Assembly (NCBI RefSeq): GCF_014831675.1
Contig: NZ_VJXY01000013.1
Coordinates: 107,006 to 171,005 of the forward strand
DNA: 64,000 nucleotides
DNA from: Komarekiella delphini-convector SJRDD-AB1
Lineage (GTDB): Bacteria; Cyanobacteriota; Cyanobacteriia; Cyanobacteriales; Nostocaceae
Reading direction: 5' to 3'
The notes beneath the pieces were generated by a model. It saw only the letters and a list, made by a program, of their open reading frames with translations. It did not search any database and had not been told where the DNA came from. This document shows, in pieces, positions 30,201-38,805 of this stretch. Positions within the stretch are counted from its first letter, which is position 1. Every line of letters starts with the position of its first letter. A program made the translations under genes and the position numbers.

Positions 30201-30249
30201 GCCACCTCCCAAATCTTGGGATGGTGTCTGGACAATGATTGTTAAATAA
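27232..30249 (+). CDS. Class III adenylate cyclase with two GAF domains and PAS (CyaB1/CyaB2-type)
   Basis: The 1005-residue protein (true start 27232; the upstream frame is a repeat insertion) has, in order: an N-terminal helical region; GAF-A (about 80-220) and GAF-B (about 250-400), each with the cyclic-nucleotide N-K-F-D-E pattern (NKTGDIPFNQDDE, NKQQGSFTASDEE); a PAS domain starting ISTDMAGRIVTINDAALELL; a Ser/Pro/Gln-rich linker of about 150 residues inside the PAS region; and a catalytic domain (about 740-935). The catalytic domain has metal Asp in LFSDIRGYT and IGDALMAVFG, adenine-selecting Lys in TLDKFIGD, and the MDYTVIGDSVNLSSRLE segment. A TPR-like tail follows. It makes cAMP and is likely self-activated by cAMP at GAF-B, as in Anabaena CyaB1. 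Confidence 0.88.
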   Translation: MTLPNPGSVLATLTELTQVNRTHALLRRVKDLSVNEFVCLLDFITAEFQQFLRAIELINNEALETMLEKVLEAITLKIGQILQAEHTAIFLVDYDKGQLWSKVPQGNTQKFLEIRTPITVGIPGHVASTGEYLNISETSTHPLFSPELEKQMGYEIHNILCMPVVSSKNQTVAVVQLANKTGDIPFNQDDEERFRDFASSIGIILESCQSFYVAARNQRGATALLRATQTLGQSLDLEATLQIVMEQARILMQADRSTLFLYRKEMSELWTKVAVAADGTNLVEIRISANRGIAGYVASTGEALNIPDAYKDPRFDPTTDKKTGYVTRNILCLPVFNSANELIGVTQLINKQQGSFTASDEEFMRAFNIQAGIALENARLFENVLLEKQYQKDILQSLSDAVISTDMAGRIVTINDAALELLGCPLGEANTKNNKLLWEQNLISRLVWEVVPIENLQMRLVDSLKTGAKHYVPEQSLTVGVYQVLKDQCVQESCQNGDFQLSELFSLEEDTKGDRETPPVVSNNVAERWVKSETQEHESNISTYPSGSSPEGVHKSPELTKVAITQHTTSSFQLEDKPVELVPQGDPYSHPLTAFKTVTTSGFPNASATQIGEPFRQSHESVSPPTKLAHHGASSVLSNNQQGCYILAVRDRTNPDVFIPWNQPMTPQSEFLTSNQVQKLERSINLTVNPLTNPEGGVRGGLVVLEDISQEKRMKTTMSRYLTPHVAEQVMALGEDALMVGERKEVTILFSDIRGYTTLTENLGAAEVVSLLNQYFETMVEAVFNYEGTLDKFIGDALMAVFGAPLPLTENHAWRAVQSALDMRHRLEEFNQRRIIQAQPQIHIGIGISSGEVVSGNIGSRKRMDYTVIGDSVNLSSRLEGVTKEYGCDILLSEFTYQMCSDRIWVRQLDKIRVKGKHQAVNIYELIGDRSTPLDANTQEFLFHYQTGRAAYLSRNFQQAIGCFEAAKCIRPTDQAIDIHLERARNYQQTPPPKSWDGVWTMIVK

Positions 30250-30299
30250 TCAAAAAGGTTAAAGGTCAAAAGTCAATATTTGGACTTTGAACTAATTTC

Positions 30300-30575
30300 T
30301 CAATCTTCAAGATCACCTTGGTCACTCTGAAACGGTTCTTCGCCAATTTTTAGTTGTTTTTTTGTGCGTTTCAACTGTTTCCACAAATCCTTGATTTGTT
30401 CGTAAGCTTCACCTGGAGGTAGTTTTCCACCTGTTTCTAAATTGCAAATGTAGCTGACTCTTTGGGCAAATTCCTGTAGATTTGCATTAAAAACCAAGTT
30501 TTCTGGCTTTACCTGACCATAGTAACGACCACGAGGATAGAGAAAATCATCTTTGTTCACTATTTTTCTCTCCAT
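30300..30575 (-). CDS. Small conserved cyanobacterial protein (DUF7219-like)
   Basis: The 91-residue product is compact and charged: FLYPRGRYYGQVKPENLVFN, LQEFAQRVSYICNLETGGKL, then LWKQLKRTKKQLKIGE. I recognise this pattern from conserved short cyanobacterial proteins annotated as DUF7219, function unknown. It has no signal peptide or membrane segment and is probably cytosolic. It converges with the cyclase gene 50 bp away. Confidence 0.7.
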   Translation of the reverse strand: MERKIVNKDDFLYPRGRYYGQVKPENLVFNANLQEFAQRVSYICNLETGGKLPPGEAYEQIKDLWKQLKRTKKQLKIGEEPFQSDQGDLED

Positions 30576-31146
30576 TTATTTAACTCACTCCTGTTTTAAT
30601 ATTTAAAGCAGAATCACTAGCCTTCTCATTTACATCTTTGTCAGACTAGGAGAAATAAAATCATCGAATCCTTCTTCCAGAAAGGTTGTGCGGGAGTTGG
30701 TCGATTTGGGCTTTGATGCTAGAGGATAAAAGTTGAAGTACTTTCATCCAAGTTTACAAATAAAGCATCTTTAACACTGACAACATAGGATAGTTTACCT
30801 TCCTGCCAATTGCCAATTTATTTCTTTATTTATCAAAACTCTAGTTGTAATTAACTTCACTTGAACCCACTAATTACTAAGTATTTTTTAATACTTGTAT
30901 ATATTATTATAATTTTATTTCTGCAAAAATAATTACAACTAAGTAGATAGAAAGACTCATATAGAACATATCACGTACCAAAGATAATTATCGTCTGTTA
31001 AAAGTTAGATGTCATCTAGGAGTTTTGTGTCCCTAGCTACCAACCAGGGTTAACCGACTAAATGGTTAATGGCTAATAACTAAAGATAAAATAGTGAAGC
31101 CTGAAAGGACAAAAGCTGCTAATCGCCTAAAACTTTATCTGCCACC
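30576..31146. other. 571-bp gap with a possible decayed antitoxin fragment
   Basis: Mostly AT-rich. On the minus strand 30661-30720 reads SIKAQIDQLPHNLSGRRIR then a stop, and a neighbouring frame continues LEEGFDDFISP. Together these resemble the start of small DUF2281-type antitoxins with a frameshift. No other feature seen; the purC promoter should lie in the right half. Confidence 0.3.
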
Positions 31147-31884
31147 ATGTCTGTTAATTCCAAGCTATACGAAGGCAAAGCAAAAATTCTCTATACAACA
31201 GACGATCCAGAAGTCTTGTTGGCTGATTTTAAAGACGATGCCACTGCGTTTAACGCCCAAAAGCGTGGCAGCATCCAAGGAAAGGGAAAAATTAACTGTA
31301 GTATTTCCAGCCAGTTATTTCAGCAATTGGAGGTACATGGCATTAAAACTCACTTTATTGACAGCCCTGTTCCTAATCAAATGCGAGTCAAAGCAGTGAA
31401 GATTTTGCCATTAGAAGTGGTTGTCAGAAACATTGCTGCTGGAAGCCTGTGCCAGCAAACAGGGTTGCCACTAGGCACAGTTCTGAAACAGCCTTTGGTA
31501 GAGTTTTATTATAAAAACGATCAATTAGGAGATCCTTTGCTGACACGCGATCGCCTATACCTAATGGAACTAGCCACTTCGGAACAAGTGGACGCAATTA
31601 TACATCTAGCACTACAAATCAACGAGTTTCTTAAAGACTTTTGGCAGCGATGCGGTATTACCCTAGTAGACTTCAAACTAGAGTTTGGTTTGGACTCACA
31701 ACAGCAGTTGCTCTTGGCAGATGAAATTAGCCCCGACACCTGCCGTTTGTGGGATACAGCAGAGGGTGACTCTAACCGCCGAGTAATGGACAAAGACCGT
31801 TTCCGCCGAGACTTAGGAAATGTAGAGAATGCCTACCAGGAGGTCTTACAAAGAGTCTTAAAAGCAGTAGAAAGTAATAATTAG
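31147..31884 (+). CDS. purC: SAICAR synthetase (purine biosynthesis)
   Basis: PurC joins aspartate to CAIR using ATP to make SAICAR. The 245-residue protein has the family N-terminus KLYEGKAKILYTTDDPEVLL, the KDDATAFN segment, LPLEVVVRNIAAGSLC (signature 1, about residues 80-95), and LADEISPDTCRLWD (signature 2, about 197-210). The length is normal. It lies 90 bp before the Omp85 gene in the same direction, the arrangement I remember from Anabaena. Confidence 0.96.
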   Translation: MSVNSKLYEGKAKILYTTDDPEVLLADFKDDATAFNAQKRGSIQGKGKINCSISSQLFQQLEVHGIKTHFIDSPVPNQMRVKAVKILPLEVVVRNIAAGSLCQQTGLPLGTVLKQPLVEFYYKNDQLGDPLLTRDRLYLMELATSEQVDAIIHLALQINEFLKDFWQRCGITLVDFKLEFGLDSQQQLLLADEISPDTCRLWDTAEGDSNRRVMDKDRFRRDLGNVENAYQEVLQRVLKAVESNN

Positions 31885-31998
31885 TGGGCAAAAATAAACT
31901 AAACTCGTGTGGATTGCCCATTGTCATTTTTCCTTTGTAACTAATGACAAATGACAAGTCCGTAATGGTGTGTGGTCGTGAAGAGGAATGTAAATAAA

Positions 31999-34593
31999 AT
32001 GCGTTTATCCCCCGTATTGGTGGCAACGGTGGCAATTGCAGCCCCTTTGGGCGGCTCATTAAGTGCAAATGCACAAACCGCTGATAGTTTAAAACAGACA
32101 ACAGAGATTTCTACTCTAGAAACAAATCAGCAACTAGAAAAGGACAGCGATCTTCGGGTTCATTCTATTGAAAGGCTAAAATCTCGCCTCAAATCGAAAG
32201 AGGTTCTCAAGGTAGATTCTCTGCAATCTCCATCTGTCAAAGCATTAACAGTTAACTCAGCATCGCTGGCAACATCAGAAATAATAGTGCCAACTGCCAC
32301 GACGCCAAAAACTGCACAAACTCCTCAAATCAACCAAAATCCTACTCAACAGCCATCTCCTACTCCAGAAATCTCACCTCCAGCTACTCAACAACAAATA
32401 CCTTCTTCAATCCCTAGCAGCACTCCAAATCTGGACGATGGCAACCAGCCTGCGCCTACACCTGTATCCCCAGAGACTCAACAGCAAACACCTTTCTTAA
32501 CGCCTGGCATCACTCCTGGTCAAGAAAATTTCGACCCGCCCGCAGCAACACCTGTAGTCCCCACAACACCAGGAAATACTCAACAGCCGTCTCCCGCTCC
32601 AGAAATTCCAGTCCCAGCCCCAGGAACTCAGCAACAAGCTCCTTTCTCAACACCTGACACCACTCCCAGTCAGGAGAATGTCAATCCGCCTGCATTCCCT
32701 ACAACACCAGGAAATACTCAACAGCCATCTCCTAACTCGGAAGCAAATGAGCCTCGTGTGTTGGTGTCGGAGGTAGCAATCACATCTCAGACAGGACAAT
32801 TATCACCAGAACTAGAAAGCCAAGTTTACAGAGTCATTCGTACCCAACCAGGACGAACGACAACCCGCTCCCAACTGCAAGAAGATATTAACGCCATCTT
32901 TGGTACTGGTTTCTTCTCCAATGTTCAAGCAACTCCAGAAGATACCCCTTTAGGAGTGCGCGTCAGCTTTATCGTACAGCCAAACCCCGTTTTGTCTAAA
33001 GTGCAAGTGCAGGCCAATCCTGGCACTGGGGTAGCCTCTGTGATCCCAGCTAACACAGTGGATGAAATCTTTCGTGAACAGTACGGCAGAATTCTCAACT
33101 TGCGTGACTTGCAGGAAGGCATCAAGCAGTTAACCAAGCGATATCAAGATCAAGGTTACGTGCTAGCTAACGTAATTGGAGCGCCACAAGTCGCTGAAAA
33201 CGGAGTTGTGACACTACAAGTAGCAGAAGGTGTAGTCGAGAACATTAGAGTCCGGTTCCGTAATAAAGAGGGTCAGGAGACAGACGAGAAGGGACAACCG
33301 ATTCGGGGTCTGACACAGGAGTATATTATTACACGAGAAGTGGAGTTGAAGCCCGGACAAGTATTTAACCGCAACACAGTGCAAAGAGACTTACAGCGGA
33401 TATATGGACTGGGACTATTTGAAGACGTGAATGTCTCCCTTGACCCTGGTACTGACCCCAGCAAAGTCGATGTAGTAGTGAATGTGGCTGAGCGTAGCAG
33501 TGGTTCTATTGCCGCTGGGGCTGGGTTTAGTTCTGCCAGTGGACTGTTTGGTACCGTTAGCTATCAGCAGCAAAACCTGAACGGCAGAAACCAAAAACTG
33601 GGGGCAGAGGTGCAAGTGGGACAGCGAGAACTGCTGTTTGACCTGCGATTTACAGACCCCTGGATTGCGGGAGATCCGTACCGGACTTCTTACACTACCA
33701 ATATTTTTCGCCGCAGTTCCATTTCGTTGATTTTTGATGGCAAAGATGATGACATTAGGACTTTTCAAGAGGGGCAAACAGATGAAGGCGATCGCCCCCG
33801 TGTTCTCCGTTTAGGTGGCGGTATCACCTTTACCCGTCCTTTGAGTGCCAATCCCTACAGACCTTCAGAATGGACGGCTTCAGCAGGTTTACAGTATCAA
33901 CGAGTTTCCACCCGCGATCGTGATGGCGACCTGAGAAGAGAAGGAGCGATATTCAATGATGATGGAACCCTCCGCCCTGGCACAACAGTTCCTCTGAGCT
34001 TCTCTGGGGAAGGTGAAGACGATTTAGTGTTAGTCCAATTAGGCGCACAACGCGATCTCCGTAATAATCCCTTGCAACCCACCAGCGGTTCTTACCTGCG
34101 TTTTGGGGTTGATCAGTCAGTGCCAATAGGACTAGGTAGCATTTTCCTTACCAGATTAAGAGGTAGCTACAGCCAATATTTACCCGTGAGCTTTACTAAC
34201 TTCACTAAAGGGCCACAAACCCTGGCGTTTAACTTGCAAGCGGGAACTATCCTTGGTGATTTGCCGCCCTACGAAGCCTTTAGCCTTGGTGGTAGCAACT
34301 CTGTCCGGGGTTATGAAGAAGGAGCACTAGGTAGTGGACGTACTTATGTGCAAGCATCAGTTGAGTATCGCTTCCCAGTTTTCTCGGTAGTCAGCGGCGC
34401 ACTATTTTTTGATCTTGGTACTGACCTGGGAACTAGTACCAGGACAGCTGAAGTTTTGAACAAAAACGGCAGCGGCTATGGCTATGGTCTTGGCGTGCGC
34501 GTACAGTCGCCATTAGGGCCAATTCGCATTGACTACGGCATTAACGATGATGGTGATAGTCGCATCAACTTTGGTATTGGTGAAAGATTTTAA
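31999..34593 (+). CDS. Outer membrane beta-barrel assembly protein, Omp85/BamA family
   Basis: Omp85 inserts beta-barrel proteins into the outer membrane. From the ATG at 31999 (864 residues) it has a signal peptide (VLVATVAIAAPLGGSLSANA), a charged stretch, a long Pro/Gln/Thr-rich linker (about residues 90-240) with internal repeats, POTRA domains starting at VLVSEVAITSQTGQLSPELE (about 253 on; three are expected in cyanobacteria), and a C-terminal barrel (about 510-864) with GSNSVRGYEEGALGSGRTYV and the final FGIGERF ending in Phe. GTG codons at 31972 and 31978 are alternative starts. It opens the lipid A cluster. Confidence 0.93.
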   Translation: MRLSPVLVATVAIAAPLGGSLSANAQTADSLKQTTEISTLETNQQLEKDSDLRVHSIERLKSRLKSKEVLKVDSLQSPSVKALTVNSASLATSEIIVPTATTPKTAQTPQINQNPTQQPSPTPEISPPATQQQIPSSIPSSTPNLDDGNQPAPTPVSPETQQQTPFLTPGITPGQENFDPPAATPVVPTTPGNTQQPSPAPEIPVPAPGTQQQAPFSTPDTTPSQENVNPPAFPTTPGNTQQPSPNSEANEPRVLVSEVAITSQTGQLSPELESQVYRVIRTQPGRTTTRSQLQEDINAIFGTGFFSNVQATPEDTPLGVRVSFIVQPNPVLSKVQVQANPGTGVASVIPANTVDEIFREQYGRILNLRDLQEGIKQLTKRYQDQGYVLANVIGAPQVAENGVVTLQVAEGVVENIRVRFRNKEGQETDEKGQPIRGLTQEYIITREVELKPGQVFNRNTVQRDLQRIYGLGLFEDVNVSLDPGTDPSKVDVVVNVAERSSGSIAAGAGFSSASGLFGTVSYQQQNLNGRNQKLGAEVQVGQRELLFDLRFTDPWIAGDPYRTSYTTNIFRRSSISLIFDGKDDDIRTFQEGQTDEGDRPRVLRLGGGITFTRPLSANPYRPSEWTASAGLQYQRVSTRDRDGDLRREGAIFNDDGTLRPGTTVPLSFSGEGEDDLVLVQLGAQRDLRNNPLQPTSGSYLRFGVDQSVPIGLGSIFLTRLRGSYSQYLPVSFTNFTKGPQTLAFNLQAGTILGDLPPYEAFSLGGSNSVRGYEEGALGSGRTYVQASVEYRFPVFSVVSGALFFDLGTDLGTSTRTAEVLNKNGSGYGYGLGVRVQSPLGPIRIDYGINDDGDSRINFGIGERF

Positions 34594-34602
34594 GTTAGTC
34601 AG

Positions 34603-34634
34603 GAGTCAAAAGTCAAAATATTGACCCTTGACTC
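34603..34634 (+). terminator. Heptamer-repeat hairpin between Omp85 and lpxC
   Basis: GAGTCAAAAGTCAA (34603-34616) and TTGACCCTTGACTC (34621-34634) are complementary at 12 of 14 positions with a 4-base loop, formed from inverted AGTCAA-type heptamers. No T run follows directly, so attenuation or RNA processing is as likely as termination. Confidence 0.5.
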
Positions 34635-34793
34635 TTGACCCTTGACCAATCTGTTTTTTATTAGCTTGCTAATTTTTACATTTGCCTTAATACTATTTCG
34701 ATACAGGTACTAGTGACATTTTTAGTCACATATCAGGGTTTGGCTCAAACTAACCATGAACACTACCAAACAACATATATTAAATTTTTGTCT

Positions 34794-35642
34794 ATGCAAC
34801 AGCACACTTTAGCTGCGGAAATCACCCAAACAGGGGTGGGACTGCATAGTGGTGTGAGTACCCGTGTACGGATACTACCAACTGAGGCAGGAAGTGGGCG
34901 CTACTTTGTGCGGGTGGATTTGCCGGACTTACCGATTATTCCAGCCCAAGTTGCGGCGGTTAGTCAAACTGTTCTCTCAACTCAGCTTGGTAAAGGTGAA
35001 GTATACGTTTGTACAGTAGAGCATTTGTTGGCAGCACTTTCAAGTATGGGTGTGGATAACGCCCGCATTGAAATTGATGGGCCGGAAGTACCGCTTTTAG
35101 ATGGTTCGGCAAGGATATGGACAGCCGATATCGCTCAAGTTGGCTTGGTATCACAATCAACTACTAACAATCAAATTTCCTTGGCTGTTAAAGAGCCAAT
35201 ATATGTATATCAAGGCGATGCTTTTGCTTGTGCCCTACCCGCAGCAGAAACCCGTTTTAGTTATGGTATTGACTTCGACCTACACGCTATTGGTAATCAA
35301 TGGCACAGCTGGTCGCCAACTGTCGTAGGAAATGCTTCTGCCAGCTTTGCTGCGGAAATTGCTCCTGCCCGTACCTTTGGATTGCTACATCAGATTGAAC
35401 ATCTACAGCAGTCAGGGTTAATCAAAGGTGGCAGTTTGGATAATGCACTTGTTTGTGGGCCTGAAGGTTGGCTAAATCCACCATTAAGATTTGCAAATGA
35501 GCCAGTACGTCATAAAATCTTGGATTTAGTAGGAGATTTGAGTTTACTAGGAATTTTTCCCCGCGCTCATTTCTTAGCGTATAAAGCCAGTCATAATTTA
35601 CACATTCAACTAGCGCAAAAGATTTTAGCTTCTCAAAGCTAA
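34794..35642 (+). CDS. lpxC: UDP-3-O-acyl-N-acetylglucosamine deacetylase
   Basis: LpxC carries out the committed, zinc-dependent deacetylation in lipid A synthesis. The 282-residue product starts [20 protein letters not shown] and has the first zinc-ligand helix [20 protein letters not shown] (His about 76 on) and the late H-K-x3-D motif [14 protein letters not shown] with the second His and Asp. The GTG at 34713 would add 27 unusual residues, so 34794 is preferred. It lies between Omp85 and fabZ. Confidence 0.93.
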   Translation: MQQHTLAAEITQTGVGLHSGVSTRVRILPTEAGSGRYFVRVDLPDLPIIPAQVAAVSQTVLSTQLGKGEVYVCTVEHLLAALSSMGVDNARIEIDGPEVPLLDGSARIWTADIAQVGLVSQSTTNNQISLAVKEPIYVYQGDAFACALPAAETRFSYGIDFDLHAIGNQWHSWSPTVVGNASASFAAEIAPARTFGLLHQIEHLQQSGLIKGGSLDNALVCGPEGWLNPPLRFANEPVRHKILDLVGDLSLLGIFPRAHFLAYKASHNLHIQLAQKILASQS

Positions 35643-35721
35643 AGTCTGGGCAATAAAAAGCTCAAAGGGTTTTAACTCACGCCTACTTACGTTCCCAGAT
35701 TAAAAATTAACCATACTGCCA

Positions 35722-36252
35722 ATGTCAATCCTTACCAAAGTGAACAGCACCGATACGACGACACCGACATCTACCGAACAAGAAGCTACTAATGAGACTA
35801 CAATTACATCTGAGACTAAAACGACTCTTGTCTCTGAAGAAATTCAAAAACTGCTACCCCACCGCTACCCATTTTTACTTGTAGACCGGATTATCGACTA
35901 CATACCAAATAAACAGGCTGTAGGCGTTAAAAACGTTACTGTCAACGAACCTCATTTTCAAGGGCATTTCCCAGGAAGACCACTGATGCCAGGAGTGCTA
36001 ATTGTAGAAGCAATGGCACAGGTTGGGGGTATTGTTCTAAAGCAAATGCCAGGATTTGAAGATAGACTGTTCGTTTTTGCTGGTATCGATAAAGTCCGCT
36101 TCCGACGCCAAGTAGTACCAGGGGATCAGCTAGTAATGACCGTGGAACTGTTATGGGTAAAACAACGTCGTTTCAGTAAGATGCGAGCTATTGCTGAGGT
36201 TGACGGTCAGATCGCTACTGAAGGCGAATTGATGTTTTCTCTAATTAACTAA
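35722..36252 (+). CDS. fabZ: 3-hydroxyacyl-ACP dehydratase
   Basis: FabZ dehydrates 3-hydroxyacyl-ACP in fatty acid synthesis and competes with LpxA for the same substrate type. The 176-residue hot-dog protein has a Thr-rich N-terminal extension (about 40 residues), then [20 protein letters not shown] and the active-site [20 protein letters not shown] with the catalytic His, and a Glu in the helix. The length is at the long end because of the extension. It sits 79 bp after lpxC. Confidence 0.95.
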   Translation: MSILTKVNSTDTTTPTSTEQEATNETTITSETKTTLVSEEIQKLLPHRYPFLLVDRIIDYIPNKQAVGVKNVTVNEPHFQGHFPGRPLMPGVLIVEAMAQVGGIVLKQMPGFEDRLFVFAGIDKVRFRRQVVPGDQLVMTVELLWVKQRRFSKMRAIAEVDGQIATEGELMFSLIN

Positions 36253-36592
36253 AAACTTGCTGTTGTGGTGTGAGTACAGCCGTGAAGTGCCTTTACTGAA
36301 ACCTAAATGAGGATAGCAGTAAAAAATAAGCCACAAAAGCATCTTAATAATTTCTTGATTTTCGATGCCCTCTATTCTCCTGACGGAGACGCTGCGCGAA
36401 CACACTTAACTTGCTTTGCCCGACACTTTCGTTTACTCAATACTTTAAAGCTCAGTAACGCCAGTCGCCTCAATGGCAACCAAAGTAGGGTGAGCCATTC
36501 CTAAAGAAGGGTTTTCTAAACTTTGTAAACTGGCGAAGCCATTCCCAAAAGGAAAGGCGCTGGCTACCTAAGACAGTTCTGGAGATTCACCC
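36253..36592. other. 340-bp spacer with dispersed repeat, before lpxA
   Basis: Holds TTCTCCTGACGGAGAC (36375-36390), an exact copy of 8756-8771 within MITE 1, followed by GCTGCGCGAAC, and GGAAAGGCGCTGGCTACC near 36551. A 65-codon frame here is created by the repeat and has no family look. The rest is unremarkable. Confidence 0.6.
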
Positions 36593-37411
36593 TTGAAGAC
36601 GCTTATTCATCCAACTGCTGTAGTTCATCCTAACTCGGAACTACACTCAACAGTGCAAGTCGGTGCTTATGCTGTGATTGGCGCACATGTAAAAGTAGGC
36701 CCTGAAACTATAATCGGCGCTCATGTAGTGCTAGAAGGGCCTTGTGAAATTGGGGCGCGAAATCAGATTTTTACTGGTGCAGCTATCGGTATGGAACCCC
36801 AGGATCTCAAATTTGTGGGAGAACCAACCTGGGTAAAAATTGGCGATAATAACTTGATTCGTGAGTACGTTACTATTAACCGTGCTACCGGTGCTGGTGA
36901 AGCAACGGTGATTGGTGACGGTAACTTGCTGATGGCTTACGTCCATGTAGCTCATAATTGCATTATTGAAGACCAGGTTGTAATTGCCAACTCTGTAGCT
37001 TTGGCGGGTCATGTTCACATCGAGTCACGTGCTAGGCTGAGTGGGGTTTTGGGTGTCCATCAATTCGTGCATATTGGCAGACACTCAATGGTGGGCGGTA
37101 TGACACGTATTGACCGGGATGTGCCCCCATATATGCTGGTGGAAGGAAATCCGGCACGGGTGAGAACCCTCAACCTGATTGGACTCAAACGCTCTGGTAT
37201 GGACTCAAGCGAATTACAAATTCTCAAAAAAGCCTTCCGCATTCTCTACCGTTCTAACTTGACTTTTAAGGACGCCTTGGAACAGTTGGAACTGCTAGGG
37301 GAAACAGAACAACTACAGTACTTACGTCGCTTTCTGCTACTTTCTCAGATGTCAGGAAGACGTGGTTTGGTTCCCGGAAAGAGTAAACCGGGCGTGAGCG
37401 ATGATTCGTAG
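36593..37411 (+). CDS. lpxA: Acyl-ACP--UDP-N-acetylglucosamine O-acyltransferase
   Basis: LpxA puts the first acyl chain on UDP-GlcNAc for lipid A. The 272-residue protein is a left-handed beta-helix of hexapeptide repeats (HPTAVVHPNSELHSTVQVG, AYAVIGAHVKVGPETIIGAH) with the catalytic His region LMAYVHVAHNCIIEDQVVIA (about 117-136) and a helical C-terminus (LKKAFRILYRSNLTFKDALE). The start is TTG at 36593, the only start that gives the family N-terminus (KTLIHPTAVV). Confidence 0.94.
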   Translation: MKTLIHPTAVVHPNSELHSTVQVGAYAVIGAHVKVGPETIIGAHVVLEGPCEIGARNQIFTGAAIGMEPQDLKFVGEPTWVKIGDNNLIREYVTINRATGAGEATVIGDGNLLMAYVHVAHNCIIEDQVVIANSVALAGHVHIESRARLSGVLGVHQFVHIGRHSMVGGMTRIDRDVPPYMLVEGNPARVRTLNLIGLKRSGMDSSELQILKKAFRILYRSNLTFKDALEQLELLGETEQLQYLRRFLLLSQMSGRRGLVPGKSKPGVSDDS

Positions 37412-37419
37412 ATTATCTG

Positions 37420-37457
37420 TTAGGAGTTAGGAGTGAAATTTCATTCCTAACTCCTAA
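37420..37457. repeat. Perfect long palindrome between lpxA and lpxB
   Basis: TTAGGAGTTAGGA (37420-37432) and TCCTAACTCCTAA (37445-37457) are exact complements; the inner TGAAATTTCA is itself palindromic, so the whole 38 bp folds as one hairpin with only one weak pair. It is built from inverted TTAGGAG heptamers, as in other spacers of this window. Confidence 0.8.
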
Positions 37458-37503
37458 CTTCTGAATTTTTAAATTTGAACTTCTAATTTTTACTAATTAT
37501 CAA

Positions 37504-38697
37504 ATGCGGATATTTATCAGCACTGGCGAAGTGTCTGGCGATTTGCAAGGTTCGCTGCTAATTGCAGCGCTGAAGCGTCAAGCTGCTGCTGCTAATTTGG
37601 AATTAGAAATTGTGGCACTAGGTGGCGAAAAAATGCTAGAGGCAGGGGCAACCTTGCTGGGTAATACCAGTAGTATTGGCTCAATGGGTATTCTAGAAAG
37701 CTTGCCTTATATTTTGCCCACTATTAAGGTACAACGACAGGCGATCGCCTACCTCAAACAAAATCCACCTGACTTAGTGGTGCTGATTGATTACATGGGG
37801 CCTAATATTGGCATTGGTACTTATATGCAGCAGCATTTACCAGGAGTGCCCATAGTGTATTACATAGCTCCCCAAGAATGGGTTTGGGCAGTAAATGTAC
37901 GTAATACTGCCCGGATTGTCAGCTTTACAGACAAGCTGTTGGCAATTTTCCCAGAAGAAGCCCGTTATTTTCGCGGGAAAGGCGCAAAAGTAAGTTGGGT
38001 GGGGCATCCTTTGGTTGACCGAATGCAGGATGCTCCCAGTCGCCAAGAGGCGCGGGCAAAATTGGGAATTGCACCAGAACAAACTGCGATCGCACTTCTC
38101 CCCGCTTCTCGCCGCCAAGAACTAAAATATCTTTTACCAGTTATTTTCCAAGCTGCTCAAACTATTCAAGCTAAATTACCAGAAGTTCATTTTTGGATTC
38201 CTCTGTCTCTAGATATTTATAGACAGCCAATTGAGCAGGCAATTGAGCGTTATGGTCTACGGGCTACAGTTGTATCAGGTCAACAAAAAAAGCAAGTATT
38301 TGCTGCAGTTGATTTCGCCATTACCAAATCTGGCACTGTTAACTTGGAACTTGCTCTATTAAACGTGCCGCAAGTGGTAGTTTACCGTCTGCATCCGATA
38401 ACTGTTTGGATTGCGCGGAAAATCTTGAAAGGTTCTATACCTTTTGCCTCGCCGCCTAATTTAGTGGTTATGAAGCAGATTGTGCCAGAGTTTTTACAAG
38501 AGCAAGCTACACCAGAAAATATTACCCAAGCGGTAATGGAATTACTACTAAATCCTGAACGCAGACAGCAAACTTTGGCAGATTATAAGGAAATGCGTCA
38601 GTGTTTGGGAGAAGTGGGAGTATGCGATCGCGCTGCTCAAGAAATTTTGCAAATGCTACCAAAGACTAGAGACTGGGGACTGGGGATTGGGCACTAG
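37504..38697 (+). CDS. lpxB: Lipid-A-disaccharide synthase
   Basis: LpxB joins UDP-diacylglucosamine to lipid X, giving the lipid A disaccharide. The 397-residue GT19 protein starts MRIFISTGEVSGDLQGSLLI, has GGEKMLEAGATLLGNTSSIG and VLIDYMGPNIGIGTYMQQHL, and the donor-site segment AITKSGTVNLELALLNVPQV (about 278-297). The last ~10 residues (TRDWGLGIGH) are encoded by a GGGGACT heptamer run, not by conserved family sequence. Confidence 0.94.
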   Translation: MRIFISTGEVSGDLQGSLLIAALKRQAAAANLELEIVALGGEKMLEAGATLLGNTSSIGSMGILESLPYILPTIKVQRQAIAYLKQNPPDLVVLIDYMGPNIGIGTYMQQHLPGVPIVYYIAPQEWVWAVNVRNTARIVSFTDKLLAIFPEEARYFRGKGAKVSWVGHPLVDRMQDAPSRQEARAKLGIAPEQTAIALLPASRRQELKYLLPVIFQAAQTIQAKLPEVHFWIPLSLDIYRQPIEQAIERYGLRATVVSGQQKKQVFAAVDFAITKSGTVNLELALLNVPQVVVYRLHPITVWIARKILKGSIPFASPPNLVVMKQIVPEFLQEQATPENITQAVMELLLNPERRQQTLADYKEMRQCLGEVGVCDRAAQEILQMLPKTRDWGLGIGH

Positions 38698-38800
38698 GGA
38701 AGAGTTTTCTAATACCTAATCCCTAATTCTCAACCTCTAACTCTCAATACCCGATACCCAATCCCCAATACCTGATCCCCGATACCCAATCCCTAGAGAG
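38668..38800. repeat. Heptamer tandem repeats after (and inside the end of) lpxB
   Basis: GGGGACT-like units at 38670-38696 lie in the lpxB frame. They are followed by several CCCTAAT/CCCAATC/CCCGATA relatives in the opposite sense up to about 38793, giving multiple possible hairpins up to the methyltransferase gene. Confidence 0.8.
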
Positions 38801-38805
38801 GTGTC

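Noticed and set aside
34713-34793. GTG start for lpxC 27 codons upstream
   Set aside because: Added residues do not resemble the LpxC N-terminus; the family starts at 34794.
36307-36504. 65-codon plus-strand frame before lpxA
   Set aside because: Built from dispersed repeat sequence, with no recognisable motif or ribosome-binding site.
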